DNA from: a halophilic archaeon
GTDB lineage: Archaea > Halobacteriota > Halobacteria > Halobacteriales > Haladaptataceae
Assembly: GCA_003298465.1 (NCBI GenBank)
Contig: QNGA01000003.1
Span: 397,932 to 461,931, forward strand
DNA length: 64,000 nucleotides
Direction of reading: 5' to 3'
Below, piece by piece: positions 18,357 through 26,834 of the stretch; the stretch's first letter is position 1; every line of letters begins with the position of its first letter. Position numbers and translations under genes: made by a program. The notes under the pieces are model-generated. The model saw only the letters and a program-made list of their open reading frames with translations, was not told where the DNA came from and ran no database searches.

Positions 18357-18420
18357 CCTCCAATCGCGGTGTCGAACCGCGTCTACCTACTCCGACAGTA
18401 GCCGCAGAGGACTATAAAAA
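18357..18420 (-). promoter_or_regulatory. Promoter, leader hairpin and Shine-Dalgarno of the HalOD1 gene
   Basis: On the minus strand TTTTTATAG (18420-18412) is a TATA-like box; GGAGG (18361-18357) lies 9 nt before the ATG at 18347. Between them CGCGGT-GTCGA-ACCGCG (18365-18381) can form a 6-bp hairpin. This predicts a leader of roughly 45 nt and SD-dependent initiation. Confidence 0.55.
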
Positions 18421-18507
18421 TTGCCGTATATTCTTGAAAATGTTGGCGGTTCTTCACGTGTGTCGGCGTCGGCGCGTTCGTCGATTCCGACCCTCGTTCG
18501 GCACGGC

Positions 18508-19080
18508 TCAGTCGAGTCCGTAGTCGCCGCCGTACTTCAGGAAGAAGTACACCAGCACCAGGACGGAAACCATCGCCGAGACGGTGGCGACGCCCAGCGT
18601 CCTCGCGCTCTCCGGGATGGCCGGCATTCCGCCACCGCCGCCGCCCTCTCCACCGCCCGAGCCGACCGTTATCGACGCGACCATCCCCGCCGTCTCGTGG
18701 GGAATACAGAAGTACTCGTACTCCCCCTCGGTCTCGAACGTGTGCTCGTACCGTTCGCCCCCGCCGATGGACCCCTCGGGATACGCCTGTCTGGCGGCGT
18801 CCTCGCTGTCGAACCCGCCGCTGGCGAAGTACTCCGCCTCGCCGGGAATCTGGTCCCCGTAGGCCGTCACGGAGTGGGGAACGGACCCGACGTTCTCCCA
18901 GACGACCGTCGTCCCCGGCTGGACCGTGACCGAGTCAGGGTCGAACACGAGCTGGTCCGTCATGTCGATCGTCTGTTGGCCCTGCGCCGCCGCCTCGTCC
19001 GCGGTAGCGGCGGTCGCCGTCGCTGCAGTCCCCCCGGACAGTGCGCGGAGAAATCCGCGCCGCGTCGTGGTCTCCCCCAT
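18508..19080 (-). CDS. Halocyanin/plastocyanin-like blue copper protein, membrane-anchored
   Basis: 190 residues. The N-terminal twin-arginine signal (TTRRGFLRAL) is followed by a cupredoxin domain with the expected copper ligands: His in VPHSVTAYG, then Cys, His and Met in YFCIPHETAGM. A Gly-rich linker and one C-terminal transmembrane helix (VATVSAMVSVLVLVYFFL) tether it outside the membrane. It should shuttle electrons between respiratory components. The C-terminal anchor, rather than a lipobox, is the main difference from classical halocyanin. Transcribed alone; the divergent F420-type oxidoreductase gene starts 170 nt away. Confidence 0.9.
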   Translation of the reverse strand: MGETTTRRGFLRALSGGTAATATAATADEAAAQGQQTIDMTDQLVFDPDSVTVQPGTTVVWENVGSVPHSVTAYGDQIPGEAEYFASGGFDSEDAARQAYPEGSIGGGERYEHTFETEGEYEYFCIPHETAGMVASITVGSGGGEGGGGGGMPAIPESARTLGVATVSAMVSVLVLVYFFLKYGGDYGLD

Positions 19081-19205
19081 GGAACCTCAATCGACGTCCT
19101 TCGGGAAGCCCTTTTCGCCGACCCCGTTCGGCGTACCGTCGCGACGTCGACTCGAAGCGGCAGCGAGCGACGGTCGTCGCGCGAGGAGCGGTATGTCGAC
19201 GGGCG

Positions 19206-19228
19206 GACACCGATAGTGATACGGTGTC
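19206..19228. promoter_or_regulatory. Perfect 7-bp inverted repeat before the F420-type oxidoreductase gene
   Basis: GACACCG - 9 nt (ATAGTGATA) - CGGTGTC, ending 22 nt before the ATG at 19250. The AT-rich spacer is at the position expected for a TATA box, so a dimeric regulator binding this site would block or position the basal factors. The element is seen directly; its role is inferred. Confidence 0.5.
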
Positions 19229-19249
19229 ACGTACACGAGTTGCGTGCGG

Positions 19250-20245
19250 ATGAGCGTCGATATTCACCTCCCGGTCTCCGCACAGCCGAGCGTCGACACC
19301 CTCGTCGACCTCGCCCAGCGCGCCGAAGAACTCGACTACGGTCACGTGTGGCTCCCCGAGACGTGGGGCCGCGACGCCGTGACCGCCCTGACCGCCATGG
19401 CCCAGGGCACCGACGAGGTCGGACTCGGTCCGAGCATCTGGAACGTTTACTCGCGGTCGCCCGCGCTCGTCGGCCAGACCGCCGCGACGCTCCAGGAGGT
19501 GTCTGACGGCCGCTTTCGGGTCGGTCTCGGGCCGAGCGGTCCCGCCGTCGTCGAGGGCTGGCACGGCAGCGACTTCGACCGGCCACTCCGGCGCACCCGC
19601 GAGAGCATCGAGATCATCAAGGCCGTACTGGCCGGCGAGCAGGTGAACTACGACGGCGACGTGTTCACGCTCGGCGGGTTCCGCCTGCGCTGTGACCCGC
19701 CCGAGGACCCGCCCGGCGTCGACGCCGCCGGGATGGGTCCCAAGGCCGTGGAACTCGCTGGTCGATTCGCCGACGGCTGGCACGCGACGATGTTCACGCC
19801 GGACGGCCTGCGCGAGCGACTCGACGACCTGCGCCGCGGTACGGACCTCGGCGACCGCGACCCCGGGGACGTCCGGACGACCCTCTCGCTGACCTGCTGT
19901 GCGCTTCCGGACGGCGAGCGCGCGCGGGACCTGGCCCGCCAGCACGCGGCTTTCTACGTCGGCGGAATGGGTACCTACTACCGCGACTCGCTCGCCCGCC
20001 AGGGGTACGAGGAGCGCGCCCACGACATCGCGGCCGCCTGGGGGAGCGGCGACAAGGAGCGCGCGACCGAACTCGTCTCCGACGAACTGCTCGACGACCT
20101 CGGAGCCGCCGGGACGCCCGAACGTGCCCGCGAGGAACTCCAGAAGTTCCGCGACGTCGACGGCCTCGACAGGGTCGCCGTGAGCTTCCCCCGCGGTGCG
20201 GACCTCGACCAGGTCCGCGAGACCATGGACGCGCTCGCACCCTGA
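19250..20245 (+). CDS. F420-dependent LLM-class oxidoreductase
   Basis: 331 residues with the luciferase-like monooxygenase barrel used by coenzyme F420-dependent enzymes: EELDYGHVWLPETWGRDAVTAL near the N-terminus, LGPSIWNVYSRSPALVGQTAATL and GRFRVGLGPSGP in the first third. It resembles methylene-tetrahydromethanopterin reductase-like proteins, in particular the haloarchaeal F420 family typified by Natronomonas NP1902A; the substrate is unknown. Two adjacent cysteines (SLTCCALPDG) occur in the middle. The ATG at 19250 is preferred over a GTG two codons upstream. A perfect inverted repeat lies immediately upstream. Confidence 0.85.
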   Translation: MSVDIHLPVSAQPSVDTLVDLAQRAEELDYGHVWLPETWGRDAVTALTAMAQGTDEVGLGPSIWNVYSRSPALVGQTAATLQEVSDGRFRVGLGPSGPAVVEGWHGSDFDRPLRRTRESIEIIKAVLAGEQVNYDGDVFTLGGFRLRCDPPEDPPGVDAAGMGPKAVELAGRFADGWHATMFTPDGLRERLDDLRRGTDLGDRDPGDVRTTLSLTCCALPDGERARDLARQHAAFYVGGMGTYYRDSLARQGYEERAHDIAAAWGSGDKERATELVSDELLDDLGAAGTPERAREELQKFRDVDGLDRVAVSFPRGADLDQVRETMDALAP

Positions 20246-20402
20246 CGGGCGACTCTCCTCTCTCGCTACCCGACGCCGCCGACCCCGCGAGCCGTCGGCG
20301 TCGCCGGCCACGTCGAATTACTGAAAGGAATACCAGACGCCTCCTGTAACGGCTGTATCTCCGGTTCTCGACCTCCGCATCGAGCTGAAATCCGCATGAC
20401 CG

Positions 20403-20486
20403 CCTCATAACTTATGAGGAACCAACTTGGTGAATACCGAGTGCCTATATAGAACTGGTGGTTCACCTACGGGAAAGAGTTATATA
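20403..20486 (+). promoter_or_regulatory. Two adjacent palindromes and TATA box before a small membrane protein gene
   Basis: CCTCATAA-C-TTATGAGG (20403-20419) is a perfect 8-bp inverted repeat around one base, followed one base later by ACCAA-C-TTGGT (20421-20431), built the same way. TTATATA at 20480-20486 lies 28 nt before the ATG at 20514, giving a leaderless transcript. The palindromes sit about 50-75 nt upstream of the TATA box, an activator-like position. Confidence 0.5.
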
Positions 20487-20513
20487 CCTACCCTGCATAT
20501 TCTATAATAGATT

Positions 20514-20750
20514 ATGACGCGATACTACGATTTCATCCTGGGCCTGATTCCGCTCGCACTGGTCAGCGTGACCGCCGCCCTCAACGTCGTCGGAGTAGCA
20601 CTCAGTACGGCGGTTCCCCTCGGAGCAGGCGTATCCGTACTGCTCGTCGGACACGCGCTCTTCGTCAACGGCCCCGTAGACACCGCGTCCTCCTCGTCCT
20701 CGTCCCCCGGTTCGGCCCCCAACTCCGGTCACTTCAACTCGGCCGACTGA
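20514..20750 (+). CDS. Small two-helix membrane protein, unknown function
   Basis: 78 residues: two predicted membrane helices (about 7-27 and 32-51) followed by a Ser-rich hydrophilic tail ending HFNSAD. The ATG at 20514 lies 28 nt after a clear TTATATA box, which supports a real, leaderless gene. I do not recognise a named family. Confidence 0.75.
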   Translation: MTRYYDFILGLIPLALVSVTAALNVVGVALSTAVPLGAGVSVLLVGHALFVNGPVDTASSSSSSPGSAPNSGHFNSAD

Positions 20751-20795
20751 ACCCCGCCCTCAACTGTTTTGTCGCTGGCGTTCGACGTGCCAGCT

Positions 20796-21791
20796 ATGAC
20801 CGACGCGCTGTTTCTGACGAGCGACGACGTGTCCGGACTGGCGTCGCCCGGCGAGTACGTAGCGGCCGTCCGCGAGGGCTACCGCCAGCGAGGCGAGGGC
20901 GCACCCGCCGAGCCGCGGACGACGCTCGTCAACGACGAGCCGACCGGGATGCTGACGGGCTACTCCGCCGTCCTGCCGGAGACGGGCGCGATGGGGGGAT
21001 ACATGTACACCGCGGGCTTCAGCGAGCGAGACGCCTGGTTCGTGACGCCGCTGTTCGACGCCGAGAGCGGCGAACCGAAGGCGTTGCTCGACGGCGCGAG
21101 CATGAACCCGTTCAAGACCGGCGCGGCGGGCGCGGTGGGCGTGGACGCGCTCGCGCGCGAGGACGCGACGAAGCTCGCTATCGTCGGTAGCGGCGCGCAG
21201 GCCCGCGGTCAGTTGCGAGCGACCGCGACCGTCCGGGACCTCGACAGCGTCTGGGTGTACTCCCCGACGAAGGAGAACCGGGAGTCGTTCGCCGCCGAGA
21301 TGAACGAGCGACTGGACGCCTCCGTGGCCGCCGTCGCCAGCAGCGCCGCGGCGGTCGAGGACGCCGACGTCGTCGTGACGGCGACGAACGCCAGCGAACC
21401 GGTGTTCGACGGCGACCTGCTCGACGACGGCACGCACGTCACCGCGATGGGGCAGTACCACCCGGAGAAGCGAGAGCTCGACGCGGAGACCATCGCGCGC
21501 GCGACGTACGTCCCTGACCTGCGCGACCGGGTCACCCAGGACGCCGGGTCGTTCCTCCACGCGCTGGAGGAGGGCGTCTCGGAGGACCACGTCCACGCCG
21601 AACTCGGCGAGGTCGTCGCCGGCGAGGCCCCCGGCCGCGAGTCCGACGACGAGGTGACCGTGTTCGACAGCGGCGGTACCGGCATCGAGACGGTCGCCGC
21701 GGCGCAGTTGCTCTACGAGAAGGCCCGGTCCGAGGACCTCGGGTCGACGATATCGCTCTCGCCCGCCAGCGAGGCGCTGACCGGCGAGTGA
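20796..21791 (+). CDS. Ornithine cyclodeaminase / alanine dehydrogenase family enzyme
   Basis: 331 residues of the mu-crystallin/OCD family, NAD(P)-linked enzymes acting on amino or imino acids. The nucleotide-binding loop LAIVGSGAQARGQLRAT (about 127-143) and the substrate region with an Arg/Lys-containing segment are present (EPRTTLVNDEPTGMLTGYSAVLPETGAMGGYMY). It could be an alanine dehydrogenase like the Archaeoglobus enzyme, an ornithine cyclodeaminase or a pyrroline/piperideine reductase; sequence alone does not decide. The ATG at 20796 is preferred over an upstream TTG. The next gene converges 1 nt away. Confidence 0.87.
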   Translation: MTDALFLTSDDVSGLASPGEYVAAVREGYRQRGEGAPAEPRTTLVNDEPTGMLTGYSAVLPETGAMGGYMYTAGFSERDAWFVTPLFDAESGEPKALLDGASMNPFKTGAAGAVGVDALAREDATKLAIVGSGAQARGQLRATATVRDLDSVWVYSPTKENRESFAAEMNERLDASVAAVASSAAAVEDADVVVTATNASEPVFDGDLLDDGTHVTAMGQYHPEKRELDAETIARATYVPDLRDRVTQDAGSFLHALEEGVSEDHVHAELGEVVAGEAPGRESDDEVTVFDSGGTGIETVAAAQLLYEKARSEDLGSTISLSPASEALTGE

Positions 21792-21792
21792 C

Positions 21793-22323
21793 TCAGGACC
21801 GCGACCCGACCCACGCGCCGAGCGCCACGCCGTAGACGACGTGGCCGGCGTGGAAGATCATCAACTCGTCGTCCTCCAGGTCCATGTCCAGCAGACGACC
21901 GAGAAGCACCCGCTCTCCGAACGCGGAGAGCGCGAGCGCGTACGCCGTCCCGGCGACCAGGCCCACGGTCTCCTCGCTCGCGCCGAGTTCGGCCGCGACG
22001 CGCTCGTCGTCCGACGCCCCGACGAGTCCCCCGAACACGCCGCCGGCGGCGGTTCCGTACAGCAGGTGCAGCGCCAGCGCGCCTACGGGATGGTCGCCCG
22101 GTCGTCCCCCGGTGAACTTCGCGATGAACGCCGCGGTCGGCGGCAGCGACCTCGCGACCGGCTCGCGGAACACCGTCATCACGACCGTGCCGAACAGGCC
22201 GCCGACCAGTCCCGCCCGGAGCGCTCCCTGGTCGTCCGGTTCGGCCGACTCCTCCTCTCGTCGGTCCGGCCGTTCCTCCGGTCGGCGGTCGACGCCTCGC
22301 GTACCCCTGTCGTCGGTGACCAT
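21793..22323 (-). CDS. Membrane protein, unknown function
   Basis: 176 residues: a charged N-terminal 40 residues with many Arg, Asp and Glu, then about four hydrophobic segments (AGLVGGLFGTVVMTVF; GALALHLLYGTAAGGVFGGLVG; TVGLVAGTAYALALSAFG; VVYGVALGAWVG) with a conserved-looking His in IFHAGHVVYG. The layout resembles haloarchaeal YagU/DUF1440-like membrane proteins, but I cannot assign it. The ATG at 22323 is chosen over a longer Arg-rich extension. It may be co-transcribed with the acidic protein gene upstream (56 nt gap). Confidence 0.7.
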   Translation of the reverse strand: MVTDDRGTRGVDRRPEERPDRREEESAEPDDQGALRAGLVGGLFGTVVMTVFREPVARSLPPTAAFIAKFTGGRPGDHPVGALALHLLYGTAAGGVFGGLVGASDDERVAAELGASEETVGLVAGTAYALALSAFGERVLLGRLLDMDLEDDELMIFHAGHVVYGVALGAWVGSRS

Positions 22324-22379
22324 ACGGCGTCTGACGGACCGACAGTCAATAGCCGTGACGGCGCTCCCAGGCCTCGTCG

Positions 22380-22694
22380 TCACCCCCACCAGCCGAACTG
22401 TTCTTTGGTCTTCTCGACGACGCTCTGGACCTTCTGTTCCAGTTCCTCGATGGAGCGTTCGACGAAGTGGACCCGATTCCGGGGAATCCGCCTGACGAGG
22501 TCGTCGCCGCTCTCGTCCTCGCCGACCTTCACCAGCCAGTGGTCGTCGAAGTAGACGATGTCGTCGTTCTCCACCTTCAGTTCCGTCGTCCCGTCCTCCG
22601 GGTGGTCGTAGACGATCTTCGCCGTGCCGACGTCGTCCGTCGCCTCGTCGACCTTCCGTTCGACGTCGTCCACCGCGTCCTCGATGTCGTCCAT
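22380..22694 (-). CDS. Small acidic protein, unknown function
   Basis: 104 residues: an N-terminal acidic helix (DDIEDAVDDVERKVDEA), a beta-rich middle (TTELKVENDDIVYFDDHWLVKVGE) and a C-terminal helix ending FGWWG. No signal peptide, membrane segment or catalytic motif. The start is ATG at 22694. It looks like a haloarchaeal conserved hypothetical. Confidence 0.7.
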   Translation of the reverse strand: MDDIEDAVDDVERKVDEATDDVGTAKIVYDHPEDGTTELKVENDDIVYFDDHWLVKVGEDESGDDLVRRIPRNRVHFVERSIEELEQKVQSVVEKTKEQFGWWG

Positions 22695-22839
22695 GCCACC
22701 GGCTACGAAACCTCGCTGTTAGGAACTTCCGGCCGTCTCGTGGGACTCCACGGACCCGGTGTGCGGACGGGTCGGCGTTCGCGACCCAGCACAGGCTCTC
22801 GGCGTCGCCGACTGCGGAAAAACGGGCGGGCGAGCGAAC

Positions 22840-23895
22840 TCAGTGGCTGCGCTCGATGAGGTAGTCCGCTATCTCCCGGAGCGTGTCGCTGGCCTCGTTC
22901 TCCGGGAGCACGTCGAGGTGGTCCTTGCCGCGCTCGACGAGCGTCTCGGCTTTCTCCTTCGCGTACTCGATGCTGCCCGCATCGCGCAGTCGAGCGACCG
23001 CCTCGTCGATTTCGGCCTCCGTGACGGCGTCGACGTCCTCCGTCTCCACGAGCGCGTCGACGTCGACGCCCTGCTCGCGGGCGTGGAGGGTGATGATGGT
23101 CTGCTTGCCCTCCACGAGGTCGCTGCCGCGCTGCTTGCCGAGCTGTTCGCTCGGCACCGTCAGGTCGAGCACGTCGTCCTGGATCTGGAACGCCCGCCCG
23201 ACGTCGATGCCGTACCGGTACAGCGCGTCGGCGGTCTCCTCCTCGGCGCCGAGCAACACGGCGGGAAGGGTCGACGCCGCACCGTACAGCACGGCGGTCT
23301 TGTTCTCGATCATCTCCAGGTACTCCTCCGGCAGAACGTCCGAACGTTCCTCGAACGCCACGTCGAGGGCCTGGCCCTCACAGATTCGCGTACAGGTCGA
23401 CGCGAGCACGTCCACGGCTTCGACGGTCCGAGCCGGCGCGGCGTCGGTCTCCAGCATTATCTCGAACGCTTTCGAGTAGAGGGTGTCACCGGCGAGGATG
23501 GCCGTCTCGGTGTCGTAGGCGCGGTGGACGGCGGGGACGCCGCGGCGAAGGTCGTCGTCGTCCATGATGTCGTCGTGGATGAGCGTGAACGACTGGATAA
23601 CCTCGATGCTGACCGCGGCGGCCATCACGTCCACTTCGGTCCCGTCGAGCGCGGGGAACTTGCGATACGCCTCCGAGAGCGGCTCCACGTCGGCCAGCGC
23701 TTCCGCGACGAGCAACAGGACGGTCGGACGCAGTCGCTTGCCGCCCGCGTCGAGCAGGTACCGCGAGGCCTCGTAGAGGCGCTCCGGCTCGGTGATTGGG
23801 AGGTCCTCCTCGATGGCCTCGTTGACCAGTTCGCGTCGCTTCGCGACCGCTTCGGTGACGATTTCTTCGCGCGACTCCGTGCTCGCGTCAGTCAT
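22840..23895 (-). CDS. idsA: Geranylgeranyl diphosphate synthase
   Basis: 351 residues. Condenses IPP with allylic diphosphates to the C20 precursor of archaeal lipids and carotenoids. Both aspartate-rich motifs are intact: DDIMD at 108-112 and DDVLD at 240-244; GGKRLRP (51-57) binds diphosphate. Phe103, five residues before the first motif, is aromatic as in archaeal-type GGPP synthases and limits chain length. Its ATG lies 1 nt after the RNase J stop, so the two are co-transcribed, a pairing seen in other archaea. The longer frame upstream overlaps RNase J and is not used. Confidence 0.95.
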   Translation of the reverse strand: MTDASTESREEIVTEAVAKRRELVNEAIEEDLPITEPERLYEASRYLLDAGGKRLRPTVLLLVAEALADVEPLSEAYRKFPALDGTEVDVMAAAVSIEVIQSFTLIHDDIMDDDDLRRGVPAVHRAYDTETAILAGDTLYSKAFEIMLETDAAPARTVEAVDVLASTCTRICEGQALDVAFEERSDVLPEEYLEMIENKTAVLYGAASTLPAVLLGAEEETADALYRYGIDVGRAFQIQDDVLDLTVPSEQLGKQRGSDLVEGKQTIITLHAREQGVDVDALVETEDVDAVTEAEIDEAVARLRDAGSIEYAKEKAETLVERGKDHLDVLPENEASDTLREIADYLIERSH

Positions 23896-23896
23896 A

Positions 23897-25249
23897 TCAA
23901 TCGACCAGCTGGATGAGCTTGCCGTTCCTGGTGACGTGAAGGTCCCGGCCGAGGTCGTAGCCCTGGCTCTCACAGAGGTCGACGTACGGTGCGAAGCCCT
24001 GCATGTCCTGGTGGGCCGGGATGACGTTCTGGGGCTGGAGCGCCTGCAGCATCTCGTAGTGGCCCTCCTCGCGGAGGTGGCCGGAGACGTGGACGTCGTC
24101 GTAGATGCGCGCGCCCTGCATCTTCAGGAGGCGCTCGGACTGGTAGCGCTGGCCCTCGTTGGTCGGCTCGGGGATGACGCGCGCCGAGAAGACGACCTTG
24201 TCGCCGTTTTCCAGTTCGTACGGCGTCTCGCCGCGACCCATCCGGGTGAGCATCGCACGCGGCTCGCCCTGGTGGCCCGTGACGATGGGCAGGTAGTTCT
24301 CCTTGCCCTCCTTCATGATGCGCTTGAACGTCCGGTCGACCGACTTGCGGTGGCCGAACATGCCCATGTCCTCCGGGAAGTCGACGAAGTCGAGTCGTTC
24401 GGCCGTGCCCGAGTACTTCTCCATCGAGCGTCCGAGCAGCACCGGCGTCCGGCCGATTTCCTGGGCGTACTGGACGAGACTCTTCACGCGGGCGATGTGG
24501 CTGGAGAACGTCGTCGCGACGATGCCGCCGTCGTAGTCCTCCATGCTGTAGAGCACGTCCTTGACGTGCCGTCGGGCGACCGACTCGCTCGGCGTGCGGC
24601 CCTTCCGCCCCGCGTTCGTACAGTCCTCGATGTAACAGAGGACGCCGTTGCCCTCGCGGCCGATTTCGCGGAACCGCTTCATGTCGATGGGGTCGCCGAG
24701 CACCGGCGTGTGGTCCATCCGCTTGTCGAGCCCGTAGACGACGGCGCCCTCGGGCGTGTGGACGACGGGGTTGATGGCGTCGATGATGGAGTGGGTGACG
24801 TTGACGAACTCCAGGTCGACCTTGCCGCTGTCGCCGATGGACATCGTCTCGCCGGCCTCCATCTTTATCAGGTCGTTCTCGACGCCGAACTTCTCCTCGC
24901 TCTGGATCTGCTGTTTGACCAGTTCGATGGTGAACGGCGTCGCGACGACCGGTGCGTTGTACCGATGTGCCAGCTTGCTGATGGCCCCGATGTGGTCGAG
25001 GTGACCGTGGGTCGGCACGATGGCCTGGACGTCACCTTCGAGGTCGGACATCACCCGGTCGTCCGGGATGGCGCCCATGTCTATCAGGTCGAGACTGTGC
25101 AGTTTCTCCGTCTCGACGTTGTCGTGGAGCAGAACCTTCGAGAGGTTCAGTCCCATGTCGAAGATGACAACGTCGTCTCCCGCTCGCACGGCAGTCATCT
25201 GCCGTCCGACTTCCTCGTATCCGCCAATCGTTGCGATTTCGATTTCCAT
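23897..25249 (-). CDS. rnj: Archaeal ribonuclease J
   Basis: 450 residues. A metallo-beta-lactamase/beta-CASP RNase with 5'-3' exonuclease activity in archaeal mRNA turnover. The zinc motif HGHLDH occupies residues 81-86, with a further metal-binding His in VTHSIID, an Asp in the [10 protein letters not shown] region, and the C-terminal histidines [10 protein letters not shown] and IPAHQDMQ. The start is ATG at 25249. It is the first gene of an operon with GGPP synthase and is preceded by about 160 nt of strongly structured leader. No bacterial-style dimerisation C-terminus is present. Confidence 0.93.
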   Translation of the reverse strand: MEIEIATIGGYEEVGRQMTAVRAGDDVVIFDMGLNLSKVLLHDNVETEKLHSLDLIDMGAIPDDRVMSDLEGDVQAIVPTHGHLDHIGAISKLAHRYNAPVVATPFTIELVKQQIQSEEKFGVENDLIKMEAGETMSIGDSGKVDLEFVNVTHSIIDAINPVVHTPEGAVVYGLDKRMDHTPVLGDPIDMKRFREIGREGNGVLCYIEDCTNAGRKGRTPSESVARRHVKDVLYSMEDYDGGIVATTFSSHIARVKSLVQYAQEIGRTPVLLGRSMEKYSGTAERLDFVDFPEDMGMFGHRKSVDRTFKRIMKEGKENYLPIVTGHQGEPRAMLTRMGRGETPYELENGDKVVFSARVIPEPTNEGQRYQSERLLKMQGARIYDDVHVSGHLREEGHYEMLQALQPQNVIPAHQDMQGFAPYVDLCESQGYDLGRDLHVTRNGKLIQLVD

Positions 25250-25437
25250 AGTTGCTTACCTCAAGCATTGAAACGCCGCGTCGCGCGGCGGTTGCATTGC
25301 TCACTGAAATCCTCGCGGGGCCGCGAGCGTCAGACCCCGGCGTCTTGCAGCACGTCGGTCTGGCACTCGCGCGCGGCGAAGCCGCACGCCCGCGAGTTGC
25401 CCAGTCTGGTCCCATCTACGCCCCCGGGTAATAAAAA
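25250..25437 (-). ncRNA. Structured leader or small RNA upstream of RNase J
   Basis: On the minus strand a TATA-like TTTTTATTA (25437-25429) is followed by about 160 nt with three strong stems before the RNase J ATG. (1) 25360-25404: outer CTGG/CCAG and inner ACTCGCG/CGCGAGT, with a further GC-rich helix at the tip. (2) 25312-25327: CTCGCGG/CCGCGAG. (3) 25274-25290: CGCCGCG-TCG-CGCGGCG, a perfect 7-bp stem with a 3-nt loop. Most genes here are nearly leaderless, so such a leader is unusual. It may be an autoregulatory 5' UTR or a separate small RNA; no tRNA T-loop or known RNA motif is seen. Confidence 0.45.
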
Positions 25438-25751
25438 CTGCGGGGTATCGAACGCGAGTGGACGTTCGCGAGGGGAACGCCCCCGAGGAAAGCGGTACGC
25501 AACGAATCGGGTCGATCCGCCACCGTCGGCGCTTCGAGCGACGAAGCCGCGACGACCGCCCGGAAGTTCAAGTGCGAAGACGGGGCCAGGTCGGTTCGTG
25601 ACGTGACCGGGGCCGGAACGCGAACGTGCGGCGCGCGGCGTTCCGGGACGTGGGTGAGCGCGCCGCCTGTCAGCCACGCGACGGTCGCTTCGCCGTCGAC
25701 GGCCACGTCGAGGCTTGACGTTCGCGTTCGCCGGTGGCCAGCCGCGATGCG
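25438..25751. other. Intergenic region without a convincing gene
   Basis: About 310 bp between the methionine synthase end and the RNase J promoter. A minus-strand frame of 96 codons (25416-25706) exists and its first half has coding-like third positions, but it runs through the RNase J promoter and shows no recognisable domain, so I do not call it. It could be a decayed gene. Confidence 0.4.
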
Positions 25752-26834
25752 TCAGTCGTCGGCGGTGACGGGTGAGCGCGACACGTCGATTTCGCCCTCG
25801 TCGAGTTCCTCCTCGACCTCGCGGGCGGCCTGGACCATGTTCGCCATCTTGCCGTAGGCGACCTCGCGCGGGAGGAGCTTCAGCCCGCAGTCCGGGCTCA
25901 CCGTCAGGCGCTCGGGCGGAACGACCTCGAGGCCCTTCCGGATGTTCGCCTTGATCTCCTCGACGCTCTCGACCTCGGCGACGTGAGCGTCGGTGACGCC
26001 GAGCGCGAGGTTCTTCGTGAACGCGGGGTCTTTGAACACCTCCAGTTGCTCGTAGTCGCCGTTGGCGAGTTCCACGTCGAACTCGTCGACCGGGAAGTCG
26101 AGAATCTCGGGATAGATTCGCGAGTAGTCGCCGTAGCAGACGTGGAGGCCGAGGTAGACGTCGTCCGGGATGCCCGCTGCGATGCGTTCGAGGCACTCGC
26201 CCACGATGGCGTGGTCGTCCGGCGTCGTCGCCAGCGCCGGTTCGTCTATCTGAACGTAGCGAGCGCCGGCCTCGACTAGCTTCTCCACTTCTTCGTTGAC
26301 GAGGTCAGCGAGGTCGTACGCCAGCGACTCCTCGTCGTCGTAGGCCTCGTTGAAGCTCCAGCTGGCCAGCGTGTACGGGCCGGTGATGGGTACCTTCACC
26401 GGACGGTCGGCGACGTCGCTGGTGAACTCGTACTCGTCGACGAGCCACGTCTCGTCGTACTCGACGTCGCTCACGACCGAGGGCTTGTCGAAGTAGTTGT
26501 GTCCCCAGACCTTGACGGGACCGTTGAACTCGTAGCCGTCGATGCGGTGCGCGAAGTACTCGACCATCTCGTTGCGTCGCATCTCGCCGTCGACGATCAC
26601 GTCGAGACCCGCGCGTTCGTGTTCGTCGGTGATGAGCCGCGAGGCGTCGTCTTTGGCCTCCTGCCAGGCGTCCTCGTCGAAGTCGGCGTCGTCGTCTTCG
26701 TACAGGCCTCGACAGCGGTCGACCCACTTCGGCTTAGGGTAGCTCCCGACGACGGTCGTCAGGATGAAGCTGTCGTTCCCGTGGTCGGCGGGGCGGAACT
26801 GCTCGCGAGTCGCGCCGTCGTCCTCGCCGCTCAT
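25752..26834 (-). CDS. metE: Methionine synthase, catalytic MetE-type protein
   Basis: 360 residues corresponding to the C-terminal half of bacterial MetE. It transfers a methyl group to homocysteine. All zinc ligands are visible: His231 and Cys233 (LGLHVCYGDY), Glu255 in DVELANGD and Cys316 (SPDCGLKLL). Archaeal forms lack the N-terminal domain and probably take methyl from a corrinoid or another carrier rather than folate polyglutamate. The start is ATG at 26834, overlapping the stop of the upstream paralogue by 4 nt (ATGA). The pair forms a split two-gene system. Confidence 0.92.
   Translation of the reverse strand: MSGEDDGATREQFRPADHGNDSFILTTVVGSYPKPKWVDRCRGLYEDDDADFDEDAWQEAKDDASRLITDEHERAGLDVIVDGEMRRNEMVEYFAHRIDGYEFNGPVKVWGHNYFDKPSVVSDVEYDETWLVDEYEFTSDVADRPVKVPITGPYTLASWSFNEAYDDEESLAYDLADLVNEEVEKLVEAGARYVQIDEPALATTPDDHAIVGECLERIAAGIPDDVYLGLHVCYGDYSRIYPEILDFPVDEFDVELANGDYEQLEVFKDPAFTKNLALGVTDAHVAEVESVEEIKANIRKGLEVVPPERLTVSPDCGLKLLPREVAYGKMANMVQAAREVEEELDEGEIDVSRSPVTADD

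Noticed and set aside
20246..20513. Possible insertion sequence or integration site in the AT-rich gap
   Set aside because: No transposase, terminal repeats with target duplication, or tRNA end are present; the palindromes are better explained as regulatory sites.
25250..25437. tRNA or SRP/RNase P RNA in the RNase J leader
   Set aside because: No T-loop or anticodon arm can be found, and the length is too short for SRP or RNase P RNA; kept only as an unassigned structured leader.
25416..25706. A 96-codon minus-strand frame between metE and RNase J
   Set aside because: It runs through the likely RNase J promoter, has no recognisable domain and only its first half looks coding; possibly a remnant, not annotated as a gene.
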